Positions 37,169 through 48,795 of a stretch of DNA of 64,000 nucleotides are shown piece by piece. Below the pieces are notes generated by a model. The model worked only from the letters and a program-made list of their open reading frames with translations, was not told the origin of the DNA and did no database searches. The DNA comes from Parasponia andersonii. Lineage: Eukaryota; Streptophyta; Magnoliopsida; Rosales; Cannabaceae. The translations under genes were made by a program, and so were the position numbers. The first letter of the stretch is position 1. Each line of letters begins with the position of its first letter. The stretch lies in assembly GCA_002914805.1 (NCBI GenBank), contig JXTB01000216.1, positions 557,882 through 621,881 of the forward strand, in the 5' to 3' direction.

Positions 37169-38868
37169 GGACAGGGCAGGTATGGGCTTGCCCGGCCCCG
37201 ACAGAATAATTTTTTTTTTTTTTAAAAGATTTCCAAAAAACAAAATACATACCATCTTAATGTGCAGTTTTTGAGGCTTTGTAAGAAGGAAATGATTTTT
37301 TTACATTTTATCCGCGTTGTGTTACCTTTTTTAAGATAATTCTTTTTAATAAATTTTTTAACATATTCCTTATTTATTAATAATTATTGATTTTATATTA
37401 ATATTTTAGATTATTAGAGAATACATTACAGTTACCAAATAATAAATTGCGCTTTAGAAAATTACATTATTTTTTTCCCATTAAAATCATCTGACAGCAT
37501 GTGGTATTGTTGATTATCTTAAAATAACATTCCTATTAAAGGACATTACTTTTAGATGAGATAGACGTGTTTAATTTTCTAGAATGAGTCATTCATTTCA
37601 TCATTTAGACTTAAATCATAGGAAGTCCATCCAAGATATAGAAAGTTCATAATATTTGTGAGACTTTCGACATTAAAAGACTAGGCTTATAAAGAGTGTA
37701 AAAACAAATTTAAACCAAAAAAATAATAGCATCAACCTACATAAAGTAACATCGACAGAAATCCAACATAAAACAATTGTGAGGCTTTCGACATCAAAAG
37801 ACTAGGCTTATAAAAAGTGCACAAACAAATTTCAACCAAAAAAATAATAGCATCAACCTACATAAAGTAACATTGACAGAAATCCAACATAACACAACTA
37901 AAATTTTCTTCTAATCTTCTAGCTTAATCACATATGGCTTTAATCTTCTAGCTCAACTACATATGGCTCTTATGACAAGAAAATAAAACAAATATTAATG
38001 TAAATATAAATAACGCAATTAACTAGTCAACATAGTTTTAAAAAAACTACCAATATTGGATCTACATCCGTATCTTTATGAATTAATATGAGAATTTCAT
38101 CCATTGCTATAAAGCAAACTAATACAAGATTAATAGTAATCTATCAAGATGAAATATCTTTAAAAAATTTGAAAACCATAAATTTCTATATTGTTTTTAT
38201 TCCATAATCAATTTTGAGTACAAATCAATGTCTCTAATGTAGATGGATGAAGTCTTGCTCTGGTAAGGACCCAAATGTCTAACTACGGTGCTAAATGTAG
38301 ATTCTAAATCAATAGTGCTAAAATGATGAGATTTAAGAGATGCTATTGATTTGAAGTTACCTTCAGAGAGAGGCTTTTAATTATGCAAGAAGAGGTCAGG
38401 ATGGCATTCCCATACTTTTTTTTTCCCTATAAATTGCTTTCACCTTACTATGACGTGGCTGATAATTCAGAGGGAATCCAAGTAAAACCCTTGCCTTATC
38501 TACTTTATAACCTTTTCCTTCTTTCCTCTGCAATCCTTCTCTTTTTTTCTGTCGGAACTTTCTTTGAACACATTGAAGACAAAAGAAGAAACGACTTAGA
38601 AAAAAGGAGAGCGAAAAAAAAAGAAGAAAAAGGTTTGGTAAGAGTGAGAGAGTGAACTTTATGAGAGTGTGAGTGAGAGTTTTGAGTAATTGAGAAAGGA
38701 GCAGAGGATGATCTGAAGAGAAGGAGCAAGTCCCTCCATAGGTTGATTCAGAATAAAAATGGGTGACACAGTAGAAGCAGATTGAATTAAGCGTTAGGGC
38801 CTTTCTTTTTTCTTTTCTTTTAAAAAAAATGGGTGGGATTTAGTTCGGGGCGGGTTCCCCGCCACGCT
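37169..38868 (-). mobile_element. hAT DNA transposon relic with GC-rich ends
   Basis: The left end (GGACAGGGCAGG, CTTGCCCGGCCCCGAC, then AGAATAA and a T run ending AAAAG) mirrors the reverse complement of the right end (GGCGGGGAACCCGCCCCGAA, CTAAATCCCACCC, T run ending AAAAG). On the minus strand 38310-38229 reads ESTFSTVVRHLGPYQSK, which resembles the ESAFSTGGRVLDPYRSSL dimerisation motif at the C-terminus of hAT transposases. Most of the transposase is gone, so it is an inactive remnant. Exact outer borders and an 8-bp target duplication were not established. Confidence 0.55.
37656..37898. repeat. 121-bp tandem duplication inside the hAT relic
   Basis: TTGTGAGACTTTCGACAT and the following about 100 bp (to GAAATCCAACATAA-ACAA) occur at 37656 and 37777 with about ten differences. 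Immediately downstream (about 37911-37970) a shorter unit AATCTTCTAGCT-AA--ACA followed by TATGGCT occurs twice, 30 bp apart. Confidence 0.85.
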
Positions 38869-39307
38869 TAATCTGAGTGTGAGGTAGTGCCTTATCTCAT
38901 AATCTGCCCTGATTAACACAGGGCAACCCTGCAATGCCCCATCTCGTCGGAGAATTTTGTCATTCTTATATCCATATGTTCTCTCTACCTTATCAAATAA
39001 AAGTATTTATTAGCATGCAAGTGTGTTTCATTCCTTTGTTTTGTGGAGAAAGTTCTAACTAATCAAAGTAAATTCTTTGGAATCCTTACATATGCTCATA
39101 ATCAAGGATGCCATAAATCATACTATTTTGAAGGAACTTATACTATGTCGAATAAAAAGTGTGATATGCTAGATAGATATTAACTTCAACTGCAATCATA
39201 AGCATGAAAAATAGCTTCAACAAATGTTATGGCCTTAGAATTATGATCATAATATCAGGTTTTTGCACACTCCAAAGAGTTTGAACAATAACTTGGGGAG
39301 GAATTTT
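38869..39307. other. Intergenic DNA beyond the hAT relic
   Basis: Continues for about 80 bp with moderately GC-rich sequence (GGGCAACCCTGCAATGCCCC) that may still belong to the hAT end; then AT-rich with no recognised feature. Confidence 0.4.
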
Positions 39308-41944
39308 CACAAATCCTAGAATATATTCATACTAAACTAATAGGTTAAGGATACATGAGTTTATGATTTAATGATTGCAATCTAGAGAATTGATCTGAAG
39401 CGAAAGTGTAAAAGATGGGCTACGTGAGTTCGAGGATTTGATCTTTCACAACTTTAATCCCTAAAATACTCAGATGGGGACTCTCTATAAATGATCGTGG
39501 TTTATAAAAGAATGAGTAAATGTGAAAAGGTGTGGAGACCATAATCCTAATAGAAACTATATGTACTATCTTGTTGGGTATTTATTATACCTAACTAAGT
39601 AGACGAACAAGGTAACCACACTTGGTATCCATATCCAAGTGAATATCCTGACCTAAACCAAATAAATCACATAATTAGCTCTACTTAGGATAATACGGAC
39701 TAATATAATTATTTTTATATGTGGTTCATAAAAGAAATACAATTTCTTAATAATCTCCCACTTGGGATTCATATATTCTAAATATGATTGTATTGCAAAA
39801 CTGAAGCATGGCTATAAAAAATGCCATATTATTCTTGAATATCCTTAAAGTTACAATTCTATCTATCAGATATATTAGCACAAAACTAAAGTATTTATCG
39901 TTGCACTTAGTGGAATAATAACTAGAACCCTCAATAATTATTGTACCAATGCACCCAAATGACATAGATAGAATATAGAATATGGCATAGAAATTACACG
40001 CAATATGATTTGTTGTGCCTGTTTCTAACTGATCTTCTCGAAACTATCATGAGGTCAACCTTAGTCTTTCTCTTTTAGTACATTTTCGTAATTTTTAATG
40101 TTAAACCATAACAAGAAAGAAAACAAATATAAAAAATATTATATTATATAAATGAATAGAGTGTACAAGAAAATCCATCATCCAAACTACTGCAGTATAG
40201 CAAACATAAAGAAGTGTCACAAAAGAACGCCTAAACTAAATTCAAACTCCTACTAAAACTGTACACCATCCAAAAATATAACACCCATATGAGTAGAATA
40301 CTCGTGAAATACTTTAGGTGGTAAACCTTTGGTAAGAGAATTTGATATCATGGAGTTTGTACCGATATGCTTTATTGATACAAGTTGACTCTGAACTCTC
40401 TCTCTCTCTCTCTCTTTCTCTCTCTAATGGTTAGAAGCTTAATGTCAATGCATCTTGATTTCGATGACCTCGTGTTGCTATTGAAATACAGTTTTGTGAA
40501 GCTATTGTTACAATAAAGCTTTAATGGCCTTTCAATGGCATTTACTACATGTAACCGGATGACAAAGTTATATAACCATATCCCCTAAGGACGCCTCATA
40601 ACAAGCTATGAATTCTACCTCCATAGTTAAAGTAGCTAAGAATGTCTACTTAACACTCTTCCTGGAAATAGCTCTTTCAATTAAAAGATAGACGTAGCTT
40701 GGTGTGGATCTCTTACTATCTAGGTATCCTGTAAAATCAAAGTCAAAATACCTAATGATCTCCAAATTATTTGATCTTTGATTAATGAGTATGTATTCCT
40801 TTATTCTTTGTAAATATCTCATAACTTTTTTTCTATTCAATAATTCACTCCAGAGTTACTCATATATCTGTCTAATATACCAATTATGAAAATAAGATCT
40901 GGATGCGAATATACCTAAACATATATCAGACTTCCTATAGCCTAAGCATAAAGAAACTGTTGCATGTCTACTTTATCAATATCATTCTTGGGACTTTGAC
41001 TGAGGCTAAATTTATCTTTCTTAGACACCAGAGTGTCCATTGGTGTACATTTATCCATACTAAATCTATTGTGTACTCTCTCAATATAGCTCTTTTATGA
41101 CAACTTAAGGATATATTGAGAGTGATCTTGGTGTATCTATATACCTAATACAAAATAGGCAACCCAAGATCTTTCCCTTCGAATTTTTTCATAAAAATTT
41201 CTGCAAAAAATTTTGTGCAATTCGAAAACACCAAAATAGCCTAAGATTCTCAATTCATCAATTTTAAGCCCTAATCTTTAACGACCCCAAACTCAGAATT
41301 AACTTTTAGGGCAATGTATAACTCAACATATCATGAAAAATCACAAATCATACATGATTAATCTAAAATTTAGAAAACCTAACATGTATATGTTATCAAA
41401 ACTAGAGTTATACTTGATTAACCTACTTAATTTAACATAAAAGCTCGCTTTAATACCATTATTAGATGAATATGTGATTGCGACTAACCTAAGCACAAAC
41501 CCTAGATTAATTATATTAAAGTAATATGTTAGGGATTAATTAGTATATTTGAGCTCATGACTTAATGACTATAAAATGGAGAATTGATTTGAAGGCAGAA
41601 GCGTAAAGGATGGACTCTGTGAGCTTGGATTTGACCTTCCACAGCTTTAATCCCTAAAACACTTAGATGGACTCCCTATACATGATGATGGTTTATAACA
41701 TAATGAACGTACGTGAAAAGACGTGGGACCATAACCCTAATAGAAATTATATGTATTGTCCTATTGGGTATCCATCAAACCCAACTGATTGGTAGACTAA
41801 CCTGATATCCACATTTAGTATCCATACTCAATTAGATATTCTGACTTAACTCAAATAAATCACTTAAGTGAGTTTGATTCTGATAATATGACCCAATACA
41901 ATTATTGTTATATGTGGCTATGCAAGAAATCTAATTTTCTAACA
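39308..41944 (-). mobile_element. Ty1/copia LTR retrotransposon, internally deleted
   Basis: About 2.6 kb, transcribed leftward. The 5' LTR (about 41460-41944) starts TGTTAGAAAATTAGATTTC on the minus strand; the 3' LTR is about 39308-39752. A tRNA-Met-type primer-binding site reading TGGTATTAAAGCGAGC lies at 41458-41443, and a purine tract AAGTGGGAGAT lies just before the 3' LTR. The remaining interior keeps fossil reverse transcriptase/RNase H: near 41.0 kb a TPMDTPVSK-like stretch, and at 40840-40646 residues such as VMRYLQRIKEYI and FTGYLDSKRSTPSYVY, typical of copia. Gag, protease and integrase regions are largely missing. Broken at several points, LTRs clearly diverged, old. Confidence 0.8.
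40398..40426. repeat. (CT)n microsatellite
   Basis: CTCTCTCTCTCTCTCTCTCT with one TTT interruption, within the copia relic. Confidence 0.85.
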
Positions 41945-43492
41945 TTTAACTTATCCATCCTTTTCTACGTTATTTTGTTGCTCAAAAAATGTGTCAACTA
42001 AAGTCAATGATAATATTATCAAGAATAAATAAACTCCCTTGACATTAAAAAGAACTTGTACGATTAGAATAGAACTAGTACGATTAAAATTCTACTTCAT
42101 AAACATGTATTGCTCGGTGCCGAACTCCTATATTCTTGTTATCAGAAATTTAAAACTCGACTTTCTTTAAATCATTTCAAAGCAAACAGCACGTGCGCTA
42201 TATGTAATAGACGTAAAATAGAACTTTGATAAAATAAAATCTCATTCAATCTATAATTAACAAGCATGCCACAAATGATTTCAATAACAATGCCAAATAC
42301 TATCCATAGAATAAAATAGTACTTAGCCAAGTAGTAATCTCTTATTGATGCTAAATGAGGATTTTTTTTTTTTTTTTTTTTATAAAAGAAGATGCATGCA
42401 ACTCCACAAGAAATGCAACTAGAGCTCCACTATAGATATTTTTCTGACTCTTTCAAATCATCTTCTACTACTAGAGTTAACTTTACGACTTACGACTTAC
42501 GGTGACAAATCTTATCTACAAGGGATGAAAATACTACAAATAACAAGAGATGGGGGAATCTCCCTCTTTGGCAGAATGCATAACAGATAACTCTAAGAGA
42601 TAGGAGTTACCAAGAAGATGTTTCAAAAGAAGCTAGAGGGTAATTCTTTTGTTCACGCATAAAATAGAATTTGACTTTACTTCCCTTTTTTGGGTGGAAA
42701 AAAAAGAAAAAGAAAAAGGAATTTTACTGTACTTAGATTATTACTATTGAGATTTGTAAATATTATTTTTCTTCATCTGCGTATATACTATATTCGATAT
42801 GTATGCTAAATGTAAGAAGAAATATATGGAGGAGGACAACGGGTTATTTAAGTTCGACGCCCTTTTTATATATGGCGTCATACTATATTTTAAAATTTTG
42901 AAGAGGGCTCCTAATAGCTTAAGGCCTTCTTCTCCATGATCTCAGTTATTGTTTTAATGTTATTCTGTAAACAACAATAATAACTCGATCGGTACCCATT
43001 AATGTGAAAAATTCTTGCTTAATAAACAAATTATGTATCTTTTACGTAGCTAGGTACCATAAGATAACGAAGTTTTTGAGATCAATATATACTGCATGTT
43101 AATGATACGTCACATTCAAGTAATGCTTTTAAGATTACATTGATATTGATGATATTTATAAATTGTATATAAATATATATCTACATGTACGCCTACGTAT
43201 ATGTCTCATTTTTTTGGTTGATTTTTAGAAATATTGCATGGTTTTGCGTTGTACGACGTGGCACAATCCTTGATATTTTTATTTATTCCATCGTTAATTG
43301 ACTCCCTGTCATGTGCTTGGTATAAAATGTTTTTCCAAGAGTAATTTTCATGATATATAGTATGGTTATCTTTCTTATATTTTAAGTTTGGTACTCCACA
43401 TTATGTAAAGGGTGATGAAGAACGAGTCGTGTTATTTAATTGGTTGCTTTACTGCTGTAATATCTAACATATTATTCATGAAATTTACCCTT
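41945..43492. other. Intergenic, nothing recognised
   Basis: AT-rich with a T20 run near 42363-42382. No gene or complete element found. Confidence 0.5.
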
Positions 43493-43497
43493 GAATA

Positions 43498-43886
43498 TGT
43501 GAAATCCCACATCGGCTGGAAAGGGGAACGAAGCACTCTTTATAAGGGTGTGGATACCTTTCCCTATCAGACGCGTTTTGAAAACCGTGAGCTGCGGAGG
43601 GCGGTTTGGCCCAAGTGGCAAAGCGGACAATATCTGCTAGCGGGGTTCTTGGGCTGTTACAGATGGTATCAGAGCCGGTTCCCGAGTCGATGGTCAGCGG
43701 GGACGCTGAACCCTTAAGGGGGGGGATTGTGAAATCCCACATCGGCTGGAAAGGGGAACGAAACACTCTTTATAAGGGTGTGGATACCTTTCCCTCGCGT
43801 TTTGAAAACCGTGAGCTGCGGAGGGCGGGTTTGGCCCAAGTGGCAAAACGGACAATATCTGCTAGCGGGGTTCTTGGGCTGTTACA
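43498..43886 (+). mobile_element. TRIM (miniature LTR retroelement), structurally complete
   Basis: 389 bp. LTRs 43498-43661 and 43728-43886 both begin TGTGAAATCCCACATCGGC and end GGCTGTTACA. The tRNA-Met primer-binding site TGGTATCAGAGCC is at 43664-43676, two bases after the 5' LTR. The polypurine tract AAGGGGGGGGAT (43716-43727) abuts the 3' LTR. The 5-bp target duplication GAATA flanks it at 43493-43497 and 43887-43891. The internal segment is only 66 bp and non-coding, so it depends on proteins from another element. The LTRs contain TTTATAAGGGTG, a plausible TATA box. The two LTRs differ at only a handful of positions, so the insertion looks fairly young and structurally whole. Confidence 0.95.
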
Positions 43887-44707
43887 GAATATATATATAT
43901 GTATTTACATAATTTTATTATCATTTTTGCATATTAATTTGTTTAGGTATCTTTACAAAATAATCTTATTAGCACTAAAAGGTAGGAATGATAATATAAC
44001 TTAAAATTATGAGCATTCGTGACTATACAATCTGAGTGAGAAAATGAAAAAATTACTTAAAAAAAAAACGACATAAACGGGAAATAATTGCACCGCTAAT
44101 ATATGGTTATAATGTAGAGACAAAATTAGAATAATTCGCTTTGTACCCAGTCTGACCAATACTATTTACATAAAAATTTATTATATTATAGATATATATT
44201 TAATTTTATACCACTTATATTTATATACTTTTGTAAAATAATGAGTTTAGATAATTAAATATACTTATATATTTGAATTTTATAGTTTGAAAATTATTTA
44301 GTATATTGTTATATTTAATGTTTTGTGAATTATCAAAAAATAATCGTTGTTACTTAAAAACAAAAGGTAATATTATTTAATAATGTAGTTAAATTTGTAT
44401 ATTATAAAAGGCACTTTACAAAGGTCTAATTTCCCCAATTTCTCTGTGTATTTACCAAAACATTGGCCTGATCCAAATATTTTTATAATCTAAGAGCACC
44501 ATTCCGCCCAAACAGGCTAAATCTTTGATCATCTAGTTTCCATATTGTTAATTCTTAGACATCAAAGTTTATAAATAATGACTTTAGAATTAATTAGAAG
44601 AGGTGTTTGTTGTTTCAGCTAGTCAATAACTCCTTGTAGAAGACCCAAGTCAAATGTTAAATGTTCTTTAAGATTACTAGAGAAATTCCTCATATTACAT
44701 AGCTCAT

Positions 44708-44710
<3 letters not shown>

Positions 44711-44748
<38 letters not shown>
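44711..44748. repeat. (GA)n microsatellite
   Basis: About nineteen GA units, uninterrupted. Confidence 0.9.
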
Positions 44749-44752
<4 letters not shown>

Positions 44753-45533
44753 ATATGAACTAGAACTAATTAAAGAAAAGGATACCATTGAATTTCACAA
44801 AGCCCATTGGTTGAATAAGTCATGTTTTCTTGTACTTCATTAGCAATTGCCAGCCCTAAATGAAAATTAAAAAATTATAAGAAACAAAAGCATTGAAAAC
44901 AGAACTAATGAATGAAGTCACAAAATCCATTAGGCTTGTAATAGGTGTTCGAGCTCAATTATTAATCATTTTGACTTGAAGGTCCCAAAGCATACGGAAA
45001 CTAGGGTCTTGCCCATAAATGATCAATTTCCTCAAACAAGCTTGGACTCATGATCATAATTGAGACACCCATTTTTGGATTTGGTTTTCGTTTTGATTTT
45101 TCTTTTGGCATGAAAAACAGGGAAACAACATTTTTTTACAACTATCCTATGAAAAACAAGCCTATTAATTAGGTCATTAATTAAAAAAATTCATACTAAA
45201 CACAGTAAGGAAAAAAAAAAATGAAACAAAAATTGAGTTCAAATTTTCTCAATTAAATCGTGGTCAAGAGTGCAGATAGAAATCTCAGTGAAAACCGATA
45301 TCGAGTTTACGAGAATATTACATTAATATGGACAAATACTTGAAGTTAAAACTAGATCTTCCACTGGCCACTAAACCATATTATTTCTTCAGTTAAAAAG
45401 TTTATTCTAATTAAATTGCTCAATTTGGTGACAAATCAGTGCGGCTGAAATATTGCTAGAAACCAATGAAAACCTAAAGCCCTAATAGAAACCCTAACCG
45501 TGACCTGTGCCCTAATATATTCCAAAATCCTTA

Positions 45534-45536
<3 letters not shown>

Positions 45537-45572
<36 letters not shown>
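45537..45572. repeat. (CT)n microsatellite
   Basis: About eighteen CT units. Further CT runs at 45960-45975 and 46023-46046. Confidence 0.9.
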
Positions 45573-45575
<3 letters not shown>

Positions 45576-47090
45576 TGACTCTACATTTTCTTTTTTTGAG
45601 CTACTCCCGAAACAAACCCACCACCTCTTCCTCGGTAACCAAATCACCTTGCCTTATTTTAACTTCACCTTCCCCACAGTATAATCACACAGTAAAAAAA
45701 AGGAAAAAAATAAAATGTACTATCTTAAATGGTTCCAATTCTGCCCTCACAACCATAAGCTTCAATTCAAATTTCTCTATTTCCACGCCACCTTTATAAA
45801 ACCTTACTTAAATAAACTAAACTCTTTTACAACACTGTGGCCAGGCCACGTCTGAAGCTCATTAGTTTTTGCAAGAGAAATTAAACAAAAGAAAAACATG
45901 GTAATTGTTTTGCTTACTCCAACTCACTTCCCTTTACCTTTCACAATCTCCTAAGCTGCCTCTCTCTCTCTCTCTTACTCTCAAATATTATCATCGAAGT
46001 CTTTATCTTCCCTAGGTAAAGCCTCTCTTTCTCTCTCTCTCTCTCTGCCTCAAAGTATGCATTATCCTCCATACCATGGACTCTGAAATTTTTGATTCTG
46101 TTGGGCTAAATCTGATCAACATGAATGAAATTACCAAGAAAACCATGTTGTTGAGATTTAACTGGGAAGAAACTTCTTACAGATAGTGTTGGGTGTTTTA
46201 GTCAATTGCCAAGTCTCATCTCGTGGGACTGTGGAGATAGCTTATGTGGCAGGTAATAATGTACTTGTGTCACTTATCAAAAAAAGGAAGAAAAAAATGA
46301 AAAATTGAAAATTAAAGTGAAAAATTCTGATTAGAACAAATTATTATCAAATGAGAAAATTTCACTATATTAAAAATAAAATACAAAAAATTGAATTTTA
46401 GATGACTAAATTAAAAATGTATAGAATCTCAAAATTCTAAAACATATATGTGTACAAACAAAATTATACAGAAAAATTGGCCTAATAAAACAAGTCCATA
46501 CCACAGGAGTGGAACCCCGCACACCATAGATTTCAAAAAATTCTCCAAATTATAAAAATATTATATATATCGCATCGCAAAATTTTCTAATTGGACAAAT
46601 ATAATTCAGGTTACAAACTCTAACAAAAGTAATCCTAGTCATTGGATTACATCAATGGGATTGTATAATGTATGTAATTTTCATTGTAATATATAGTATT
46701 CACAGTATTACACTACCTTATCTACGATTGGCAATTTAAACATGACACAATAATATGATTTGAAATCTGCATGTTTAATATGAAATTGACTTAATTAATT
46801 AATTTTTTATCAAAATATATTATAAAATGTTAAATAATCACTTGATATAAAACATTTTTAATAAATTTATTGAAAATAAAATAAAAACAATAAACTAATG
46901 AGCTGATTTATTATCTTACTAAAGTAAAACAGAAGTGAAAAAATTAAAATTACTGAATAATTTTAATGCTTAGAAGTGTTGTATCATGTCAATTTGAATA
47001 ACTTTTTTATTAGATAAATAACCTGCATGTAACATAAAATTTGCACGATATAAATAAGTCGACACAAAATAATAGAAATGTCAGACATAT

Positions 47091-47204
47091 CCTTAACAAC
47101 TTTCATTGTATGTCCTTAACAACTTTCATTGTAACATACACGCCTCGACAACTTTCATTGTAAAATACAGTATTCACAGACCCACTTTAACAACTTTCAT
47201 TGTA
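47091..47204. repeat. Interspersed minisatellite AACAACTTTCATTGTA, four copies
   Basis: The core AACAACTTTCATTGTA (or GACAACTTTCATTGTA) occurs at about 47096, 47119, 47148 and 47189. Spacers differ in length (23, 29 and 41 bp start to start), and two are followed by variants of ACATACACGCC/AAATACAGTATTC. A diverged relative (TTTTCATTGTAATATATAGT) lies at 46678. Confidence 0.75.
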
Positions 47205-47611
47205 CAAAGAATAAAAGAATTAGAGGTTTAGCGTATCTGCTCTAGGTTAATTTGTTAGTAAGATTTGTTATATTTTTATCCTTCTGATTACGAGTTTTAC
47301 TTACTCAAATGTTACTGATGCGACATGAAATAATGTCTATCTAAGGTTATCAATTTGCCTCACGGGGTGTTCGGGAGAGACTATTTCGAGATAGGGTCAA
47401 GGTCAGATATGTATTTACATTCCTGAGTCAGGGTCGAGAGACCTGAACCCGTCCCAATATACTTATTACATTATTTTTTAAAATATATATATATATGTAT
47501 ATATATAACACAAATTACACTATGGTGTTTTTCCAGTTTTAAGACTTGTGTTTTTTTTTTTTTTTGGTTCGTAGTGTTTTGTGTGTTTTTGATTTTAACA
47601 AGATTATAGTN

Positions 47612-47655
<44 letters not shown>
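47612..47655. repeat. (TA)22 microsatellite
   Basis: Uninterrupted TA units after an ambiguous base at 47611; MITE copy 3 starts at its right edge. Confidence 0.95.
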
Positions 47656-47657
<2 letters not shown>

Positions 47658-47850
47658 GATACCAATCTAATAAGTATTTGTTTTTCATTGATATAGGTAT
47701 CAATTTGGTTAATGAAAATTTATCATGCATATTTTTTATAATAAAAAATAAGAGAAAGAAATAATATTAATAATACACGTCTTTTCATACATTAGATTAT
47801 TATTAAACGATGATCTAACGACTAAAAAAAATACCGACTAGATTAGTAAC
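47656..47850. mobile_element. MITE copy 3 of the (TA)n-associated family
   Basis: 195 bp, opposite orientation to copies 2 and 4. Starts GGGATACCAATCTAATAAG immediately after (TA)22 and ends CCGACTAGATTAGTAAC just before ATATATAT. Landmarks: AATGAAAATTTATCATGCAT, AATATTAATAATACACGTCT, then ATGATCTAACGACT, the mirror of the AGTCGTTAGATCAT motif of the other copies. This copy best shows both ends and the TA-rich flanks. Confidence 0.7.
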
Positions 47851-48105
47851 ATATATATTTTTTTAATTCTATAATGTTTTTTTTAAATCACTCTATGATA
47901 TTGAATGAAAAGATAAAATAAAATTTTATCTCGAAAATAAAATATGATTAAAGTTTTTTTTTTAATTATTATTTTTATGAGACGAAAATTTCATGTGCCG
48001 TCTTGACCTTGACCTGATGATTCCCCGTTCGCTCCTATCGGGGATTCTCCGGTGTCGAGGACGGGGCAGAGATAAAATCTGGGACGGAGCGGCCTTCCTG
48101 ATCAT

Positions 48106-48670
48106 ATAAGATTAGTATTGCCCTAATTGCTCCGATAATAAGGCGTATAAGGGGCTTCACTGATAATGCGCCTTTGCTTAACCTGACATCATATTATTAT
48201 TAAACGGTAAAGCAAACTTAACGTAAGATCATATAATTATATCTAAGCAGTAAATAAATTTAAAAAAGTCAAGTCATTTACCGTAGTACAATATTTTTCA
48301 CTAAAATATGAAATTAATTAGCTGGTACTCACACGGTCCTACCTGAAGGTACAAATTCGTTCATAATATTCAATTCACCGCCGCATGGGCTATGACTAGT
48401 GTGTCCATGACATGTATTTCTCCATTGAACAGTATTATTGTTCTATTTAAAACTAAGACGGGTAATAGTTCTGTCTTTTTTTTTTTTTCTTTCCAAATGG
48501 TAAATTGTCAACTCTGCCCCTACTAAGTAACTTTGTCATGTGGGAAAAGACAAAAACATAGAGCTCTTCTTTCTTGCCTTGTTCACAGCAGAATAAGGGT
48601 AGATTAGACCATTAAATTAATAAAAAAATTGCAAAAATTGGATTCTTTTTCAAAGCCTGGTCTTGGTAAC
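48106..48670. other. Intergenic DNA upstream of RGI5
   Basis: AT-rich with a T run at 48477-48489; likely distal promoter of the receptor kinase gene. No specific element identified. Confidence 0.4.
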
Positions 48671-48678
48671 TTGAACAA

Positions 48679-48687
48679 TATTTATAA
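48679..48687 (+). promoter_or_regulatory. TATA-like box of RGI5
   Basis: TATTTATAA, followed about 30 bp later by CT-rich sequence suited to a plant transcription start (near 48715). This would give a leader of about 540 nt. Inference from sequence only. Confidence 0.4.
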
Positions 48688-48795
48688 CAACAAAGACCTC
48701 ATTGTTTCCTCTGCTTTCTTACCTCAAAACCTCTCTCATTCAATCTTCTAACCCCGCCATCACCACCGTCACCAACATTCTCTCTCCCACTATTC

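Larger units (their letters stand above)
43892..47090. other. Intergenic with microsatellites
   Basis: AT-rich apart from C/T-rich stretches at 45.5-46.05 kb, which look like promoter or leader DNA but are followed by no coding exon (a short frame from ATG 46077 closes quickly). (GA)n at 44711-44748 and (CT)n at 45537-45572 are listed below. Confidence 0.45.
47345..48105. mobile_element. hAT-like non-autonomous element with GC-rich ends, carrying a nested MITE
   Basis: GC-rich blocks at both ends of an otherwise AT-rich segment. Left: CACGGGGTGTTCGGGAGAG, GATAGGGTCAAGGTCAGAT, GAACCCGTCCC. Right, as reverse complement: GCTCCGTCCCAGATTTTATC, ACGGGGAATCATCAGGTCAA, GGTCAAGAC. GGTCAAGGTCA is shared in inverted orientation. 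The same CCCGTCCC/GGGGCGGG style occurs in the hAT relic at 37.2 kb. The middle is filled by (TA)n and MITE copy 3. No coding residue remains. Family assignment is tentative. Confidence 0.4.

Noticed and set aside
37656-37898. Regular repeats as a CRISPR-like array
   Set aside because: Only two 121-bp units with no distinct spacers; a simple tandem duplication in a plant genome.
38383-38729. Overlapping open frames of 90 and 74 codons as a small gene
   Set aside because: Lys/Glu-rich on one strand and Ser/Phe-rich on the other, both generated by a purine-rich tract inside the hAT relic.
43498-43886. TRIM as a Cassandra element
   Set aside because: Cassandra LTRs carry a 5S rRNA-like segment, which is not seen here.
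43412-44004. Open frames of 101, 93 and 132 codons around 43.4-44.0 kb as genes
   Set aside because: They are translations of the TRIM, which is non-coding.
45500-46080. CT-rich region as the promoter and leader of an unannotated gene
   Set aside because: Promoter-like composition but no coding exon or splice signals with family support downstream.
47091-47204. Four 16-bp repeats as a CRISPR array
   Set aside because: Spacer lengths are irregular and the genome is a plant nucleus.
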